This document shows, one piece after another, positions 17,089-26,340 of a stretch of DNA of 64,000 nt (position 1 is the first letter of the stretch; each line of letters starts with the position of its first letter). Source of the stretch: Chryseobacterium sp. OV279 (lineage in GTDB: Bacteria; Bacteroidota; Bacteroidia; Flavobacteriales; Weeksellaceae). Location of the stretch: the NCBI RefSeq assembly GCF_900128945.1, contig NZ_FQUD01000001.1, forward strand, positions 1,206,431 through 1,270,430, read 5' to 3'. Under the pieces are notes generated by a model that had not been told where the DNA came from, searched no databases, and saw nothing but the letters and a program-made list of their open reading frames with translations. Both the position numbers and the translations under genes were made by a program.

Positions 17089-19335
17089 ATGAAGATAACA
17101 AAAATAGCAGCCGTATTTCTGGCATTGGCTTTTAATGGAAAAATAGCAGCCCAGGAAACAGAAAAAAAACTGGCTATAAAAGATGCAGATGACCAATTTC
17201 CCATCGCGGATGTTCTGGTAAAATACAATCATGGAAACAGTCATACCCATTCCGGAACGGACGGAAGTTTTTCGATTCCGGCAGCAAGTCTTCCTGATAC
17301 GCTGGTAATCAGCCGTCAGGGATATGATGAGGTAAAATGGGTCGTGACTAATGATGAAGATAAAAACAAAATTATTTTTTTACAGCATAAACCCTATCAG
17401 ATTTCTGAGGTAGCCATCAATCACAGTTCGTTTTTATCAGCGATTACAAAGGTTGATTTAAATAAATTTCCGGTGAATTCTGCACAGGATCTGTTGAGAA
17501 AAGTTCCAGGATTATTCATTGCACAGCATGCAGGCGGCGGAAAGGCAGAACAGCTTTTCCTGAGAGGATTTGATGCAGACCACGGTACGGATGTTAGCGT
17601 GAATGTAGACGGAATGCCTGTCAATATCGTGTCTCATGCTCACGGGCAGGGCTATTCGGATCTGCATTTTGTGATTCCTGAAACGGTTAATAATATTGAC
17701 TTTGGAAAAGGAGCCTACTATATGGACCGCGGAGATTTTAATACGGCAGGCTATGTTGATTTTCAAACGTATAATGGATTAAAAAACAGCATGATCAAGC
17801 TGGAAGGCGGCTCGTTCAATTCAAAGAGAGTTCTCGGAATGTTCAATATTCTGCATGATGATACAGGAAGGAAAAATGCTTACGTAGCAGCAGAGTACAA
17901 TTATACGGACGGACCATTTGACGTAAAACAGAATTTCAACAGGGTCAATATTTTCGGGAAATACAACCAGTGGATTACCGATAAAGATTACTTCAACATC
18001 CAGTTCTCCACCTTTAATTCTTCATGGAATGCATCAGGACAAATTCCTGAACGTGCCGTAGACCAGGGAATCATCGGCCGGTGGGGAAGTATTGATCCTA
18101 CAGAAGGCGGTAAAACTTCCAGAACCAATCTCCAAATGAGTTTTAAGCATATTATTTCAGATTCAGAACAGATTGATGCGATGGCGTTTTATTCAAAGTA
18201 TAATTTTAATCTGTATTCCGATTTTACTTTGTATTTAAAAGATAAAGACCACGGCGACGAAATTCAGCAGACAGATGGTAGAAATATTTACGGCGCTGAG
18301 GTGAAATACACGAAAAGCTTTACATTGGGAAACTCTTCACTGAACTGGATCTCCGGAGTAGGGCTCAGAAATGATGATATCAATACATTACAGCTTAACC
18401 ACGTCTATCACAGAGATCTTTTGCTGGACAGAAAAGCAGATGTAAATGGTACGGAAACCAATCTTCACGCCTATTCCGGACTGATCTGGAAAACAGGAAA
18501 ATGGACTATTAATCCTGCTTTGAGGGTAGATCATTTTATTTTTAATATGCATAATTTGCTGGATCCCGAACAGCTTCCATCCGGACAGTCGAAAGAAGCA
18601 ACAAGACTAAGCCCGAAACTTAATTTCTCCTATGCTCAAAACGATAACATCATGTGGTTCCTGAAAACCGGAATGGGCTTCCACTCCAATGATCTCAGAG
18701 TAGTTGTTCCGAATCCTGATCAGAAGACACTTCCGTATTCTATCGGTGGAGATTTCGGAGTGAGGCTGCATTTGTTCAAATCACTGATCATTACCCCTGC
18801 TTTATGGTATATGTATCTGCAGCAGGAATTTGTGTACGTCGGGGATGATGCGGTAGTGGAACCATCCGGGAAATCAAGACGTTTCGGGGCAGATCTGGGC
18901 GTTCGTTTCCAGCCGCTTGAAAATTTCTACCTTAATGCCGATATCAACTATTCCCACGCAAGATTCATCGAAGAAGAAAAAGGAAAAGATTACGTTCCAC
19001 TGGCTCCGGTTGTAACGAGTACAGGTTCCGTGAACTGGGATTTTCTTCATGGTTTCTCATTGGGACTTCAATACAGATATCTGGGTTCCAGACCGGCAGT
19101 AGAAGATAACAGCATCAAAACAAAAGCCTATTTCGTCAACGATCTGATGCTTTCCTACAACCGCCAGAAATGGGGTGCCAATATTCAGGTGAATAATCTC
19201 TTCAATGTCAACTGGAATGAAGCTCAGTTTGCTACAGAAACCCAGTTAAAAGGTGAAGCAGAGCCCATCACAGATCTTACCTATACACCAGGAAGCCCGT
19301 TTGGGGTGAGAATGGGAGTGTATTATAAGTTTTAA
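17089..19335 (+). CDS. TonB-dependent outer-membrane receptor (probable nickel or metal-complex uptake)
   Basis: 748 aa. Signal peptide (about 1-21), a carboxypeptidase-regulatory-like beta domain (about 28-105), a plug (about 115-240; NSAQDLLRKVPGLFIAQHAGGGKAEQLFLRGFDADHGTDVSVNVDGMP), and a long beta-barrel ending GSPFGVRMGVYYKF with the terminal aromatic. The plug is His-rich around VSHAHGQGYSDLHF. TonB receptors import scarce ligands; downstream of a urease, Ni-permease and urea-transporter set, nickel is the best guess for the substrate, but that is inference. Confidence 0.88.
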   Translation: MKITKIAAVFLALAFNGKIAAQETEKKLAIKDADDQFPIADVLVKYNHGNSHTHSGTDGSFSIPAASLPDTLVISRQGYDEVKWVVTNDEDKNKIIFLQHKPYQISEVAINHSSFLSAITKVDLNKFPVNSAQDLLRKVPGLFIAQHAGGGKAEQLFLRGFDADHGTDVSVNVDGMPVNIVSHAHGQGYSDLHFVIPETVNNIDFGKGAYYMDRGDFNTAGYVDFQTYNGLKNSMIKLEGGSFNSKRVLGMFNILHDDTGRKNAYVAAEYNYTDGPFDVKQNFNRVNIFGKYNQWITDKDYFNIQFSTFNSSWNASGQIPERAVDQGIIGRWGSIDPTEGGKTSRTNLQMSFKHIISDSEQIDAMAFYSKYNFNLYSDFTLYLKDKDHGDEIQQTDGRNIYGAEVKYTKSFTLGNSSLNWISGVGLRNDDINTLQLNHVYHRDLLLDRKADVNGTETNLHAYSGLIWKTGKWTINPALRVDHFIFNMHNLLDPEQLPSGQSKEATRLSPKLNFSYAQNDNIMWFLKTGMGFHSNDLRVVVPNPDQKTLPYSIGGDFGVRLHLFKSLIITPALWYMYLQQEFVYVGDDAVVEPSGKSRRFGADLGVRFQPLENFYLNADINYSHARFIEEEKGKDYVPLAPVVTSTGSVNWDFLHGFSLGLQYRYLGSRPAVEDNSIKTKAYFVNDLMLSYNRQKWGANIQVNNLFNVNWNEAQFATETQLKGEAEPITDLTYTPGSPFGVRMGVYYKF

Positions 19336-19431
19336 TTTAAAAAGTATAATTGTATGGTGTACAAAGTAAAAGGTAAATAGGGTGTCGTTAATCATATTTA
19401 ACGACCAGGTATTCCCGAATGGCTTCCTATA

Positions 19432-19456
19432 TATTCAATAGAAGCGGGCTTTAGCC
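19432..19456. repeat. Copy of the TATTCAATAGAA-GGGCTTTAGCC repeat
   Basis: Same word as at 14973-15000, with the 3' CCC arm eroded. Confidence 0.6.
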
Positions 19457-19567
19457 AAATTATTTTTTCCAAGATTAAATCAGTATTATATGATTGATTA
19501 ATATTACTTACCTTAATTTTACATTTTACTTTGTACATCCTACTTTTTACAAAAAATCCAATCAACC

Positions 19568-20449
19568 ATGGAAGTACTATCCAATTTTCAGTATAAAAAG
19601 CTCTTTCTTCCGAAAATTACGGAGAAAATATTGGCCAATAATGCAGACATACAGCTTTACCGCCTCGAAAATTACCTTAAAGGAATTCTGATGCCGGTGA
19701 TCCCGTACCGCACTACTTTTAATTTCATTATTTTCGTGACCAACGGGCATATCAGGCAGTATCTTGAAAATAAAGAATACCGGGCTGAAAAAGGCGGTGT
19801 GATTTTCATTAAACAGGGAACCATCACCGCAACGGTAGAACTTTCGGATGATATTGAAGGATTTTTTCTGGCCTATGAAAACAATATTCTCTCTGAACAG
19901 GAGCTGCCGAAACACAAAAGCAGCATCTTCTTTATGACCCCTTTTCTGAATCTGGACAGTCTGACCTACGGAACCATTACCCAGCTGCTTCCCATTCTTG
20001 AACAGGAACTGTGGCTGAACAATCTGAATATTAATGAAGTCGTAGTCACCATGTTGCATCTGATTCTCGTAAAAATGCTGAGTACAGATTCAGACAGCCA
20101 TCATAAATCAGCGACACGCCCGATGGAATTGTCACTTCAGTTCCGGGATCTTCTGTTTAAATATCATGTCGTGGAAAAACGTGTGGCTTTTTACGCTGAC
20201 AAATTGTCCGTGACAGAAAGCTATCTGAATAAATGTGTCAAAAATGTTACCCAAAAATCACCGAAACAGTGGATCAATGAGATTGATATTAATTACAGCA
20301 AAGCATTGCTTCATTCAAGCAAAGATATTGCAGAAATAGCTTACGAACTGAATTTCCATACGGCATCACATTTCACCCAGCTTTTCAAGAAAATCGCAGG
20401 AATTACGCCTAAGGAATACAGGATGCAGTTTTTGAAGAACAGGGTTTGA
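19568..20449 (+). CDS. AraC-family transcriptional regulator
   Basis: 293 aa. N-terminal cupin-like sensor (about 20-140) and a C-terminal double helix-turn-helix (about 190-290: VAFYADKLSVTESYLNKCVKN ... IAEIAYELNFHTASHFTQLFKKIAGITPKEYR). Soluble one-component regulator. Located just after the TonB receptor on the same strand with a 230-bp gap, so it may control that receptor or the urease cluster; no binding site can be proposed from the sequence alone. Confidence 0.9.
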   Translation: MEVLSNFQYKKLFLPKITEKILANNADIQLYRLENYLKGILMPVIPYRTTFNFIIFVTNGHIRQYLENKEYRAEKGGVIFIKQGTITATVELSDDIEGFFLAYENNILSEQELPKHKSSIFFMTPFLNLDSLTYGTITQLLPILEQELWLNNLNINEVVVTMLHLILVKMLSTDSDSHHKSATRPMELSLQFRDLLFKYHVVEKRVAFYADKLSVTESYLNKCVKNVTQKSPKQWINEIDINYSKALLHSSKDIAEIAYELNFHTASHFTQLFKKIAGITPKEYRMQFLKNRV

Positions 20450-20739
20450 TGAGTTCGGGTTTGAGAGTGGGAGAGTTTTAGGGTTTGAGCGTTTCGGGAT
20501 ACGGGTTCCGTGATTTGGATTTGGGAGAGTCAGAGGGTTTGAGAGTAGGAGCGTTTTAGGGTTTGAGCGTTTTTTGGTGTACGATAATTGAATTAAAGGA
20601 TGAAAAATTTATACGGCGAGCTCAATAACTTCCCTCTTCGTGCTTCCCTCTTCCAAGCATAGATAGATGAATTGAAGCAGAAGATTAATTGTATGGCTTC
20701 CAGTTACTTTTCTCTTCACACTACCATCTACCATCCTTC
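20450..20739. repeat. Low-complexity intergenic repeats
   Basis: Repeated GAGAGT(T)TTAGGGTTTGAGCG words (about 20460-20575), then pyrimidine-rich decay, between convergent genes. No gene and no clean terminator. Confidence 0.5.
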
Positions 20740-21846
20740 CTACATTTTCTCGTTTTCCAGAATTTTCAGCACCAGTTTTTCCTCCTGGGTAAGGCTGGCT
20801 TTTCCATCGTTTTCTTCAATGTGTTCCAGTTCATCAATGTATTTTTTAATGGTGTTGTTTTCGTAAAGATTGATCACCAAAGGATGAACGTAGTATTTCC
20901 GGCAGACCGTACTGGTATTTCCGAGATGTTCGGCGACGATCTCCAAGGCCTCTTTTACCTTTTTTTTGTATTGGGAATCATTTTCAGCATACCCGATTTC
21001 CTTAAAAGCGATCAAGGCACTTACGGTTCCAGACCAGGTTCTGAAATCTTTGGCGGTAAAATCTTCTCCACTTATTTCCTTGATATAGTCATTCACCATT
21101 CCCGAGTCGATGGAATGGCGGTTTCCTTCATCATCAAAATATTGAAAAAGTTCCCTTCCCGGAATATCTTTACACTTCTGGACAAGCCTTGAAAGTCTCT
21201 TGCTTTTAAGATCAATACTGTGCATGATCCCTTTCTTTCCTTTAAAAGAGAAAGTCATTTTCTGACCGTTAATCTTCACATGCTTATCTTTCAGAGTTGT
21301 TAAACCGAAGGAGCCATACAATTTTTCATAAGCATTATTCCCGATACGGATATTGGTACGCTGCATCAGACTTACGATAAGTGCCAGTATTTTCCTCTTC
21401 TCAAAATTCCTTAAAGCAAGATCCTGCTCTACATGAAGTCGAATATCAGGCAATGCATACCCGAACTGAAGCATTCTGTAAAACTTGGTGTGATTTCTTA
21501 AAGCACTCCACAGAGGATGGTAGCGGTATTGTTTTCTTTGTTTTACATCAAATCCTGTTGCCTGAAGATGTCCGTTGTCCAAAGCGCAGATCCAGACGTT
21601 TTCCCAGGCAGGAGGTATGACCAGCTTATTGATCCGGGTGATTTCCTCTTTGTCTTTAAGTTTTTCACCGTCTTTGTAATACGAATACTTTTTTCCTGTT
21701 TTCTTACGCGTGATCCCGGCCGTTTCCGCATCGGTGGTATATACAAGATGTACCGCCTTTGCGGAGGCTTCGGGATCCTTCATGATCTTGACAATCTTTG
21801 AAGGCTTCAGGTGGGAAATAATCTCCAGGTCCGTATTCTTCTCCAT
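20740..21846 (-). CDS. DNA topoisomerase IB
   Basis: 368 aa, the size of bacterial (poxvirus-like) TopIB enzymes. It relaxes supercoils through a 3'-phosphotyrosine intermediate. Visible: KLVIPPAWENVWIC, the catalytic-domain motif LAALIVSLMQRTNIRIGN-like stretch (here ALIVSLMQRTNIRIGNNAYEK), TWSGTVSALIAFKEIG, and NTSTVCRKYYVHP, with the nucleophile Tyr near residue 318. On the same strand as, and 9 bp downstream of, a small lipoprotein-like gene, which suggests one operon (22482 to 20740). Confidence 0.93.
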   Translation of the reverse strand: MEKNTDLEIISHLKPSKIVKIMKDPEASAKAVHLVYTTDAETAGITRKKTGKKYSYYKDGEKLKDKEEITRINKLVIPPAWENVWICALDNGHLQATGFDVKQRKQYRYHPLWSALRNHTKFYRMLQFGYALPDIRLHVEQDLALRNFEKRKILALIVSLMQRTNIRIGNNAYEKLYGSFGLTTLKDKHVKINGQKMTFSFKGKKGIMHSIDLKSKRLSRLVQKCKDIPGRELFQYFDDEGNRHSIDSGMVNDYIKEISGEDFTAKDFRTWSGTVSALIAFKEIGYAENDSQYKKKVKEALEIVAEHLGNTSTVCRKYYVHPLVINLYENNTIKKYIDELEHIEENDGKASLTQEEKLVLKILENEKM

Positions 21847-21855
21847 AAAAAATGG

Positions 21856-22023
21856 TTAAGAGTTTTTACCCCTCGAAAAAATCAGAAAAAGGATGACTAC
21901 AACTGCAACGACCAGGATAATTCCCCACCACATTCCAGCTTTGAAAATAGTTTCTATTGCTTCACAGCTTGTCAGTGTAAGCAATGTAAATAAAGTGATA
22001 CTGTATAAGGTCAACTTTTTCAT
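21856..22023 (-). CDS. Small lipoprotein-like membrane peptide
   Basis: 55 aa: MKKLTLYSITLFTLLTLTSCEAIETIFK, with lipobox-like LTSC (Cys about 19), then a second hydrophobic segment (WWGIILVVAVVVILFLIF) and a basic end, RGKNS. It is short but has a proper signal region, sits between two same-strand genes with 21-bp and 9-bp gaps, and is a type of small ORF common in Chryseobacterium genomes. Function unknown. Confidence 0.65.
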   Translation of the reverse strand: MKKLTLYSITLFTLLTLTSCEAIETIFKAGMWWGIILVVAVVVILFLIFSRGKNS

Positions 22024-22044
22024 GATATAAATATTTTGATGTTA

Positions 22045-22482
22045 TTAGATTCTTTGGTGGTCGGCTCTCCAGTTTTTGATAGACCGCTTGATCTCATCTC
22101 CGGAAATATTTTCTTTAAGGGCTCTGCCGAGAAGCTCTTTAAATTCATCATCATAAGCAAATCTCAGGGCAGCAATCTGACTGAATTTTAACTGATTTGC
22201 CACTTCATCGGATCTTTGTCCGAAAATTTCAAAATACCGCTGCTTAAATTCAAGCATCACCATCCGGTTTTGAAGTCCCAGCGCATAATGCTGTCTGGTC
22301 ATAAAAGCAAGGTAGAAAAGCAGAAAAATGACAATCGAAAACAAGATCCAGGTCAGTTGATTTTCGGGATTGTCCCAAATTTTATAAATTCCAAAAATTT
22401 CAAGTATGATCAATATCGGAAGATAAATGAAATGATGGGGAGGATAAAATTTCCTGTGATTTTTATAATTCTGCTCGCTCAT
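22045..22482 (-). CDS. DUF6526-like small membrane protein
   Basis: 145 aa. Starts MSEQNYKNHRKFYPPHHFIYLPILI with two N-terminal membrane helices (about 18-38 and 43-62), then a soluble helical part with HYALGLQNRMVMLEFKQRYFE and FSQIAALRFAYDDEFKELLGRAL. The pattern fits DUF6526. First gene of the - strand operon ending in topoisomerase IB. Role unknown. Confidence 0.7.
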   Translation of the reverse strand: MSEQNYKNHRKFYPPHHFIYLPILIILEIFGIYKIWDNPENQLTWILFSIVIFLLFYLAFMTRQHYALGLQNRMVMLEFKQRYFEIFGQRSDEVANQLKFSQIAALRFAYDDEFKELLGRALKENISGDEIKRSIKNWRADHQRI

Positions 22483-23096
22483 ACGGTGAATAGTAGCAAT
22501 AATCTTTCCAAAACTTTATATGTTTAGTCATATTGATGTTTTTGTGGTATGTAAATGTGTATTTTAATCAATATTGCCAATTATTTTTGGGTAATCATAA
22601 TAATAAATAATGTTGTTCGCAAGAATCATTCATTTTGATTCGTAAAGAATAGATAAGAAACCTTCAGTTAGTGATCATTTGTGTTTAAAATAACAGTTGG
22701 TTTTTGGCAAGGACGCTAAGTTTTTATGTACTTTATATTGATAAGGCGCAAGGATTTCATCTCCGATACAATTGATTGTGTTATAATGCTACCTCTCACA
22801 TTTCTTCATAGCTGAACTTTCTAGCTGAAAATCTTCGATTTTCTTGCGCCTTAAATAAGCGATCCAAGGAAAATCTTTGCGCCTTTGCGAAAACCAACAA
22901 ACATCTGCTCAATCTCCAAAATCAGCGGGAGCTTAAAATTTAAAAATCAAAGCTTCCCAAAAAGCATTCCTAATCATTAAATAAAAACATCCCTATCCAA
23001 AGAAAAAAATAACAAATCATTAACTAAAATAGACACTGGATTTCATTTCTAAACCTCAATTTTTTCGTAACTTTCGGTGTTTAAAAAAGAAAAAGA
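22483..23096. other. Long intergenic region with decayed repeats
   Basis: About 610 bp without a gene. It contains words such as GGCGCAAGGATTTCATCTCCGA (about 22745-22765) and TCTTTGCGCCTTTGCGA (about 22874-22890) that recur near 28650-28725. The right end holds the promoter of the aminopeptidase gene. Confidence 0.5.
23068..23075 (+). promoter_or_regulatory. -7 box of the aminopeptidase P gene
   Basis: TAACTTTC, one base off the TAnnTTTG consensus, preceded by a T-rich run and ending 21 nt before the ATG. It predicts a very short leader. Confidence 0.45.
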
Positions 23097-24866
23097 ATGA
23101 CTTCAAAGGAAAAAGTTGTTGCACTTCGTGAAGAAATGCAGAAAAGTAATGTTGATGCATTTATAGTATATTCTGCAGACCCGCATATGAGCGAGTATCT
23201 GCCCGGAGAATGGCAAGAGAGATCGTGGCTTTCCGGATTTTTGGGATCTGCCGGTTTTGTAGTGATTACAAAAGATAAAGCGGGACTATGGACAGACGGA
23301 AGATATTTTACACAAGCCGCTCTTGAACTGGAAGGTTCCGGAATTGATCTTTTTAAAGATGGAATAGAAGGAACTCCCAACTATATCGACTGGATCATTT
23401 CTGAAATTCCGGCGGGTGGAAAAGTGGCGGTTAATGCTGTTGCCACATCAAATGCCAATTGGGAACTGCTTTCTCAAAAACTGCAGTCAAAAAATATAAG
23501 TTTAGCAGATCTTCCGTTATTAAAGGAAATCTGGAAAGACAGAGGAACCCCTTCAAAAAATCCAATTTTTGTACATCCTGTGGAGAGAGCCGGAAAATCG
23601 GTGACCGATAAACTGGGAGCCATCCGTCAGAAAATGGAAGACCAGGATGCTACGGTACATGTTATTTCAAGTCTGGATGATGTAGCCTGGACCTCGAATT
23701 TAAGAGGGAGTGATGTAGAAAGTAATCCTGTATTTTTAGGATACATCGTGATCACTAAAAATGATGCCGTATTATTCACAGATCTTGAAAAACTGGAAGT
23801 ACCTGCCAGAAAGCAGATGGATGATTCCTTTGTGAAAATGATGCCTTACGAAGAGTTTTACAACTATCTGAGCGCATTCAAAAATGAAAAGGTATTGGTT
23901 TCTCCGAACAGCAACCAAATGATCTATGAAACGTTAAAAACTGACAACCAGTTTATAAAAGCTCCGGTTCCGGGTAATCTGATGAAAGCCCAGAAAAATG
24001 AAACTGAGCTGGAAGGATTCAGAACGGTTATGGTAAGAGACGGTGTAGCAATGGTAAAATTCCTTTACTGGCTGACGCATACTGCCGGAAAAGAAGCCAT
24101 GAACGAATATTCCATCGGTAAAAAACTGGGAGGTTTCCGTGCAGAAGGTGAAAACTTTGTGGGGGAAAGCTTTGGAAGCATCGTAGGCTATAAAGATAAT
24201 GGGGCGATCATGCACTATTCTGCAAAAAGCGAAGGAAGCAAAGACGTTACGAATGATGCAACCATCTTGGTAGATTCAGGAGGACAGTATCTGGAAGGAA
24301 CTACTGATATTACAAGAACTTTAGCGTTAGGAGCATTTTCTGATGAGTTCAGAAGAAATTCTACTTTGGTGCTTCAGGGGCTGATCCGTTTATCTATGGT
24401 GAAATTCCCGAAAGGAACAAAAGGAGTTCATCTGGATGCGATTGCAAGACTGCCGTTGTGGATGGAAGGAAAAGACTTCAACCACGGAACGGGTCACGGA
24501 GTTGGAAGCTTCATGAATGTACACGAAGGTCCACAGAGTATCAGAAAAGACCTGAACGCTCAGGATCTTCTTCCGGGAATGGTATGTTCCAATGAACCGG
24601 GATATTATCTGGAAGGAAAATACGGAATCCGTCACGAAAACCTGATCGCTGTAAAAGAAGCAGAAAAAACAATTCACGGAACATTCTATGAATTTGAAAC
24701 CCTGACTTTCTGCCCGTTCTTTAAAGATACGATTGTAAAAGAAATTCTTTCTGAGGAGGAAATTGCATGGTTGAACAGCTATCACAAAACCTGTGAGGAA
24801 AAATTAGGCCCTTATCTCGAGGGAGAAGTTAAAGAATGGTTCCTTGAATTGGTGAGCCCGCTTTAA
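23097..24866 (+). CDS. Xaa-Pro aminopeptidase (aminopeptidase P, M24B)
   Basis: 589 aa, the long three-domain APP type: two creatinase-like N-terminal domains (about 1-300) and the pita-bread catalytic domain (about 310-530). Metal ligands are recognisable in ILVDSGGQYLEGTTDITRT (two Asp), HGTGHGVGSF (His), MVCSNEPGYYLEGKYGIRHENL (Glu), plus a further Glu near FYEFETLTFCP. It releases N-terminal residues preceding proline in the cytoplasm. Monocistronic, with its own terminator 130 bp downstream. Confidence 0.95.
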   Translation: MTSKEKVVALREEMQKSNVDAFIVYSADPHMSEYLPGEWQERSWLSGFLGSAGFVVITKDKAGLWTDGRYFTQAALELEGSGIDLFKDGIEGTPNYIDWIISEIPAGGKVAVNAVATSNANWELLSQKLQSKNISLADLPLLKEIWKDRGTPSKNPIFVHPVERAGKSVTDKLGAIRQKMEDQDATVHVISSLDDVAWTSNLRGSDVESNPVFLGYIVITKNDAVLFTDLEKLEVPARKQMDDSFVKMMPYEEFYNYLSAFKNEKVLVSPNSNQMIYETLKTDNQFIKAPVPGNLMKAQKNETELEGFRTVMVRDGVAMVKFLYWLTHTAGKEAMNEYSIGKKLGGFRAEGENFVGESFGSIVGYKDNGAIMHYSAKSEGSKDVTNDATILVDSGGQYLEGTTDITRTLALGAFSDEFRRNSTLVLQGLIRLSMVKFPKGTKGVHLDAIARLPLWMEGKDFNHGTGHGVGSFMNVHEGPQSIRKDLNAQDLLPGMVCSNEPGYYLEGKYGIRHENLIAVKEAEKTIHGTFYEFETLTFCPFFKDTIVKEILSEEEIAWLNSYHKTCEEKLGPYLEGEVKEWFLELVSPL

Positions 24867-24996
24867 CAAGATGAATGGTGGAAAGGTCAATTGTGAATAA
24901 TTAATTGTCAATTTTGATAAGACTAAAAGATTGAGCGTTACCCTTTAACCATCGGATTTAAACTTTGAACATTAATAATTGTTAGATAAATTCTTG

Positions 24997-25027
24997 AAGC
25001 CCTGCGGATTCCTCTGCGGGGCTTTTT
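24997..25027 (+). terminator. Rho-independent terminator
   Basis: AAGCCCTGCGGA (24997-25008) pairs with TCTGCGGGGCTT (25013-25024), 12 bp with two G-U, followed by TTT. Ends the aminopeptidase transcript. Confidence 0.8.
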
Positions 25028-25098
25028 CATGAATACAACCGTATTTTCACGGATATAATTTTAGGGATTCCCCTGACAGAAAGCGATACGGCGTGGTC

Positions 25099-25198
25099 TA
25101 TCTTTGCATCAGTAACAAGACATCATTCATAACTTCATATACACTTAGTAAATTCAAAGCAGATAAAACCATTTCATCCTGAAGTGGTTTTATTTTTT
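25099..25198 (+). ncRNA. Candidate small RNA (promoter-to-terminator unit)
   Basis: A -7 box TATCTTTG (25099-25106) is followed about 60 nt later by a 12-bp hairpin (25165-25176 / 25180-25191, some G-U) and a T-run. No ORF of note lies between. The predicted transcript is about 85 nt. It could equally be a terminator with a chance promoter upstream. Confidence 0.35.
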
Positions 25199-25687
25199 AT
25201 CAAAAAACAGATCAATAAGGATAAAACGCCCGCTTAATCGAATCAATGCAATTGATTCCCTCTTTGCCTACTTAAAATATGCAGCCTTAAGATTCCTCTT
25301 TGCGTTAAAATAAATAGATGAATGAACGTAACTGAATTTAAATCGAATAAATAAGTAAACATTACAATTTTAAGAATCTTACAATTCTGATGAATGCAAT
25401 GGATATATATGATGATACTAGAATCTCACGCAGATTAATCAGATGATGCAGATTTTTACTTTTTTTAATCTGCTCTATCTGTATCATTTATAAGGAAAAA
25501 TCCAATTATTAAGATTCTGTGTTAAGGTTTTAAGAATATTAAGTTTTAGCTTCGCTTTAAGACGTACAACTTAATAAAATCATTTGATTTTTCTTAACTA
25601 ACCTTACATTCTTCATTGATCTTAATGTTTCAAAAAGCATGAATGAGATCTGCATGATCAGAGAAATCTGCGAGAGGCCATCAATAC

Positions 25688-25695
25688 TACTTTTG
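25688..25695 (+). promoter_or_regulatory. -7 box of the Crp/Fnr gene
   Basis: TACTTTTG fits TAnnTTTG and lies 78 nt before the ATG at 25774. It lies inside the longer reading from 25639, which argues for the shorter protein. Confidence 0.45.
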
Positions 25696-25773
25696 CGGAT
25701 CATCTCTGATTTGTTTAATTTCGCTGAAAACTATAGAAAACCAGACGGAATTCTAAGTTCTAATTTTGAAACC

Positions 25774-26340
25774 ATGGTAGAAGATTTTTTCCGAAGCTTT
25801 AATATATTCTCCGAAGTTGAGATCAAAGAGTTCTTACAGCTTTTTGAAACCAGAAAAGTATACAAAAACGACTTTTTTGTACAGGAAGGCGAAAAATGTA
25901 AAGAAATCGCATTTATAGTCTCGGGGATTTTCCGTTCCTATTATATTTCAGATGAAGGAAAGGATATGACCTACTGCTTACGGTTTCCCAACCAGCTGAT
26001 GGCAGGCTATTCGTCATTTATTTCAGACTGTCCCAGCAGGGAAAATATGCAGGCCATTACCGATGCTGATCTGATGGTTTTAAAAAAAGATGCGGTAGAT
26101 CATTTGGTAAAAGATGATCTTAACTGGACAAGGTTTCTCAAGATGATCGCCGAACAGGAATATCTGGAATTGGAGAAAAGATTTTTTCAGCTCCAGAGAG
26201 ACACTGCTGCACAGCGGTATGAAGCTCTGTTGGGGAATCAACCGGATTATGTTCAGAAAATCCCTTTGCAGTATCTGGCTTCTTATCTGGGCATTACCCA
26301 AAGGCATCTTAGCCGGATCAGAAAAGAAGTCACCATCTAA
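25774..26340 (+). CDS. Crp/Fnr-family transcriptional regulator
   Basis: 188 aa from the ATG at 25774 (MVEDFFRSFNIFSEVEIKEF), the usual length in flavobacteria; a start at 25639 would add 45 residues that overlap a promoter-like box. N-terminal cyclic-nucleotide-binding-type beta barrel (VYKNDFFVQEGEKCKEIAFIVSGIFRSYYISDEGKDMTYCL) without the Arg/Ser cAMP signature or an Fnr cysteine set, and a C-terminal HTH (LQYLASYLGITQRHLSRIRKE). Ligand unknown. Confidence 0.9.
   Translation: MVEDFFRSFNIFSEVEIKEFLQLFETRKVYKNDFFVQEGEKCKEIAFIVSGIFRSYYISDEGKDMTYCLRFPNQLMAGYSSFISDCPSRENMQAITDADLMVLKKDAVDHLVKDDLNWTRFLKMIAEQEYLELEKRFFQLQRDTAAQRYEALLGNQPDYVQKIPLQYLASYLGITQRHLSRIRKEVTI

Larger units (their letters stand above)
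24867..25773. other. Long intergenic region with terminator, small-transcript candidate and promoter
   Basis: About 900 bp. Contents: the terminator at 24997-25027, a possible small RNA at 25099-25198, AT-rich unassigned DNA (25200-25680), and a -7 box at 25688-25695 for the Crp/Fnr gene. Confidence 0.5.
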
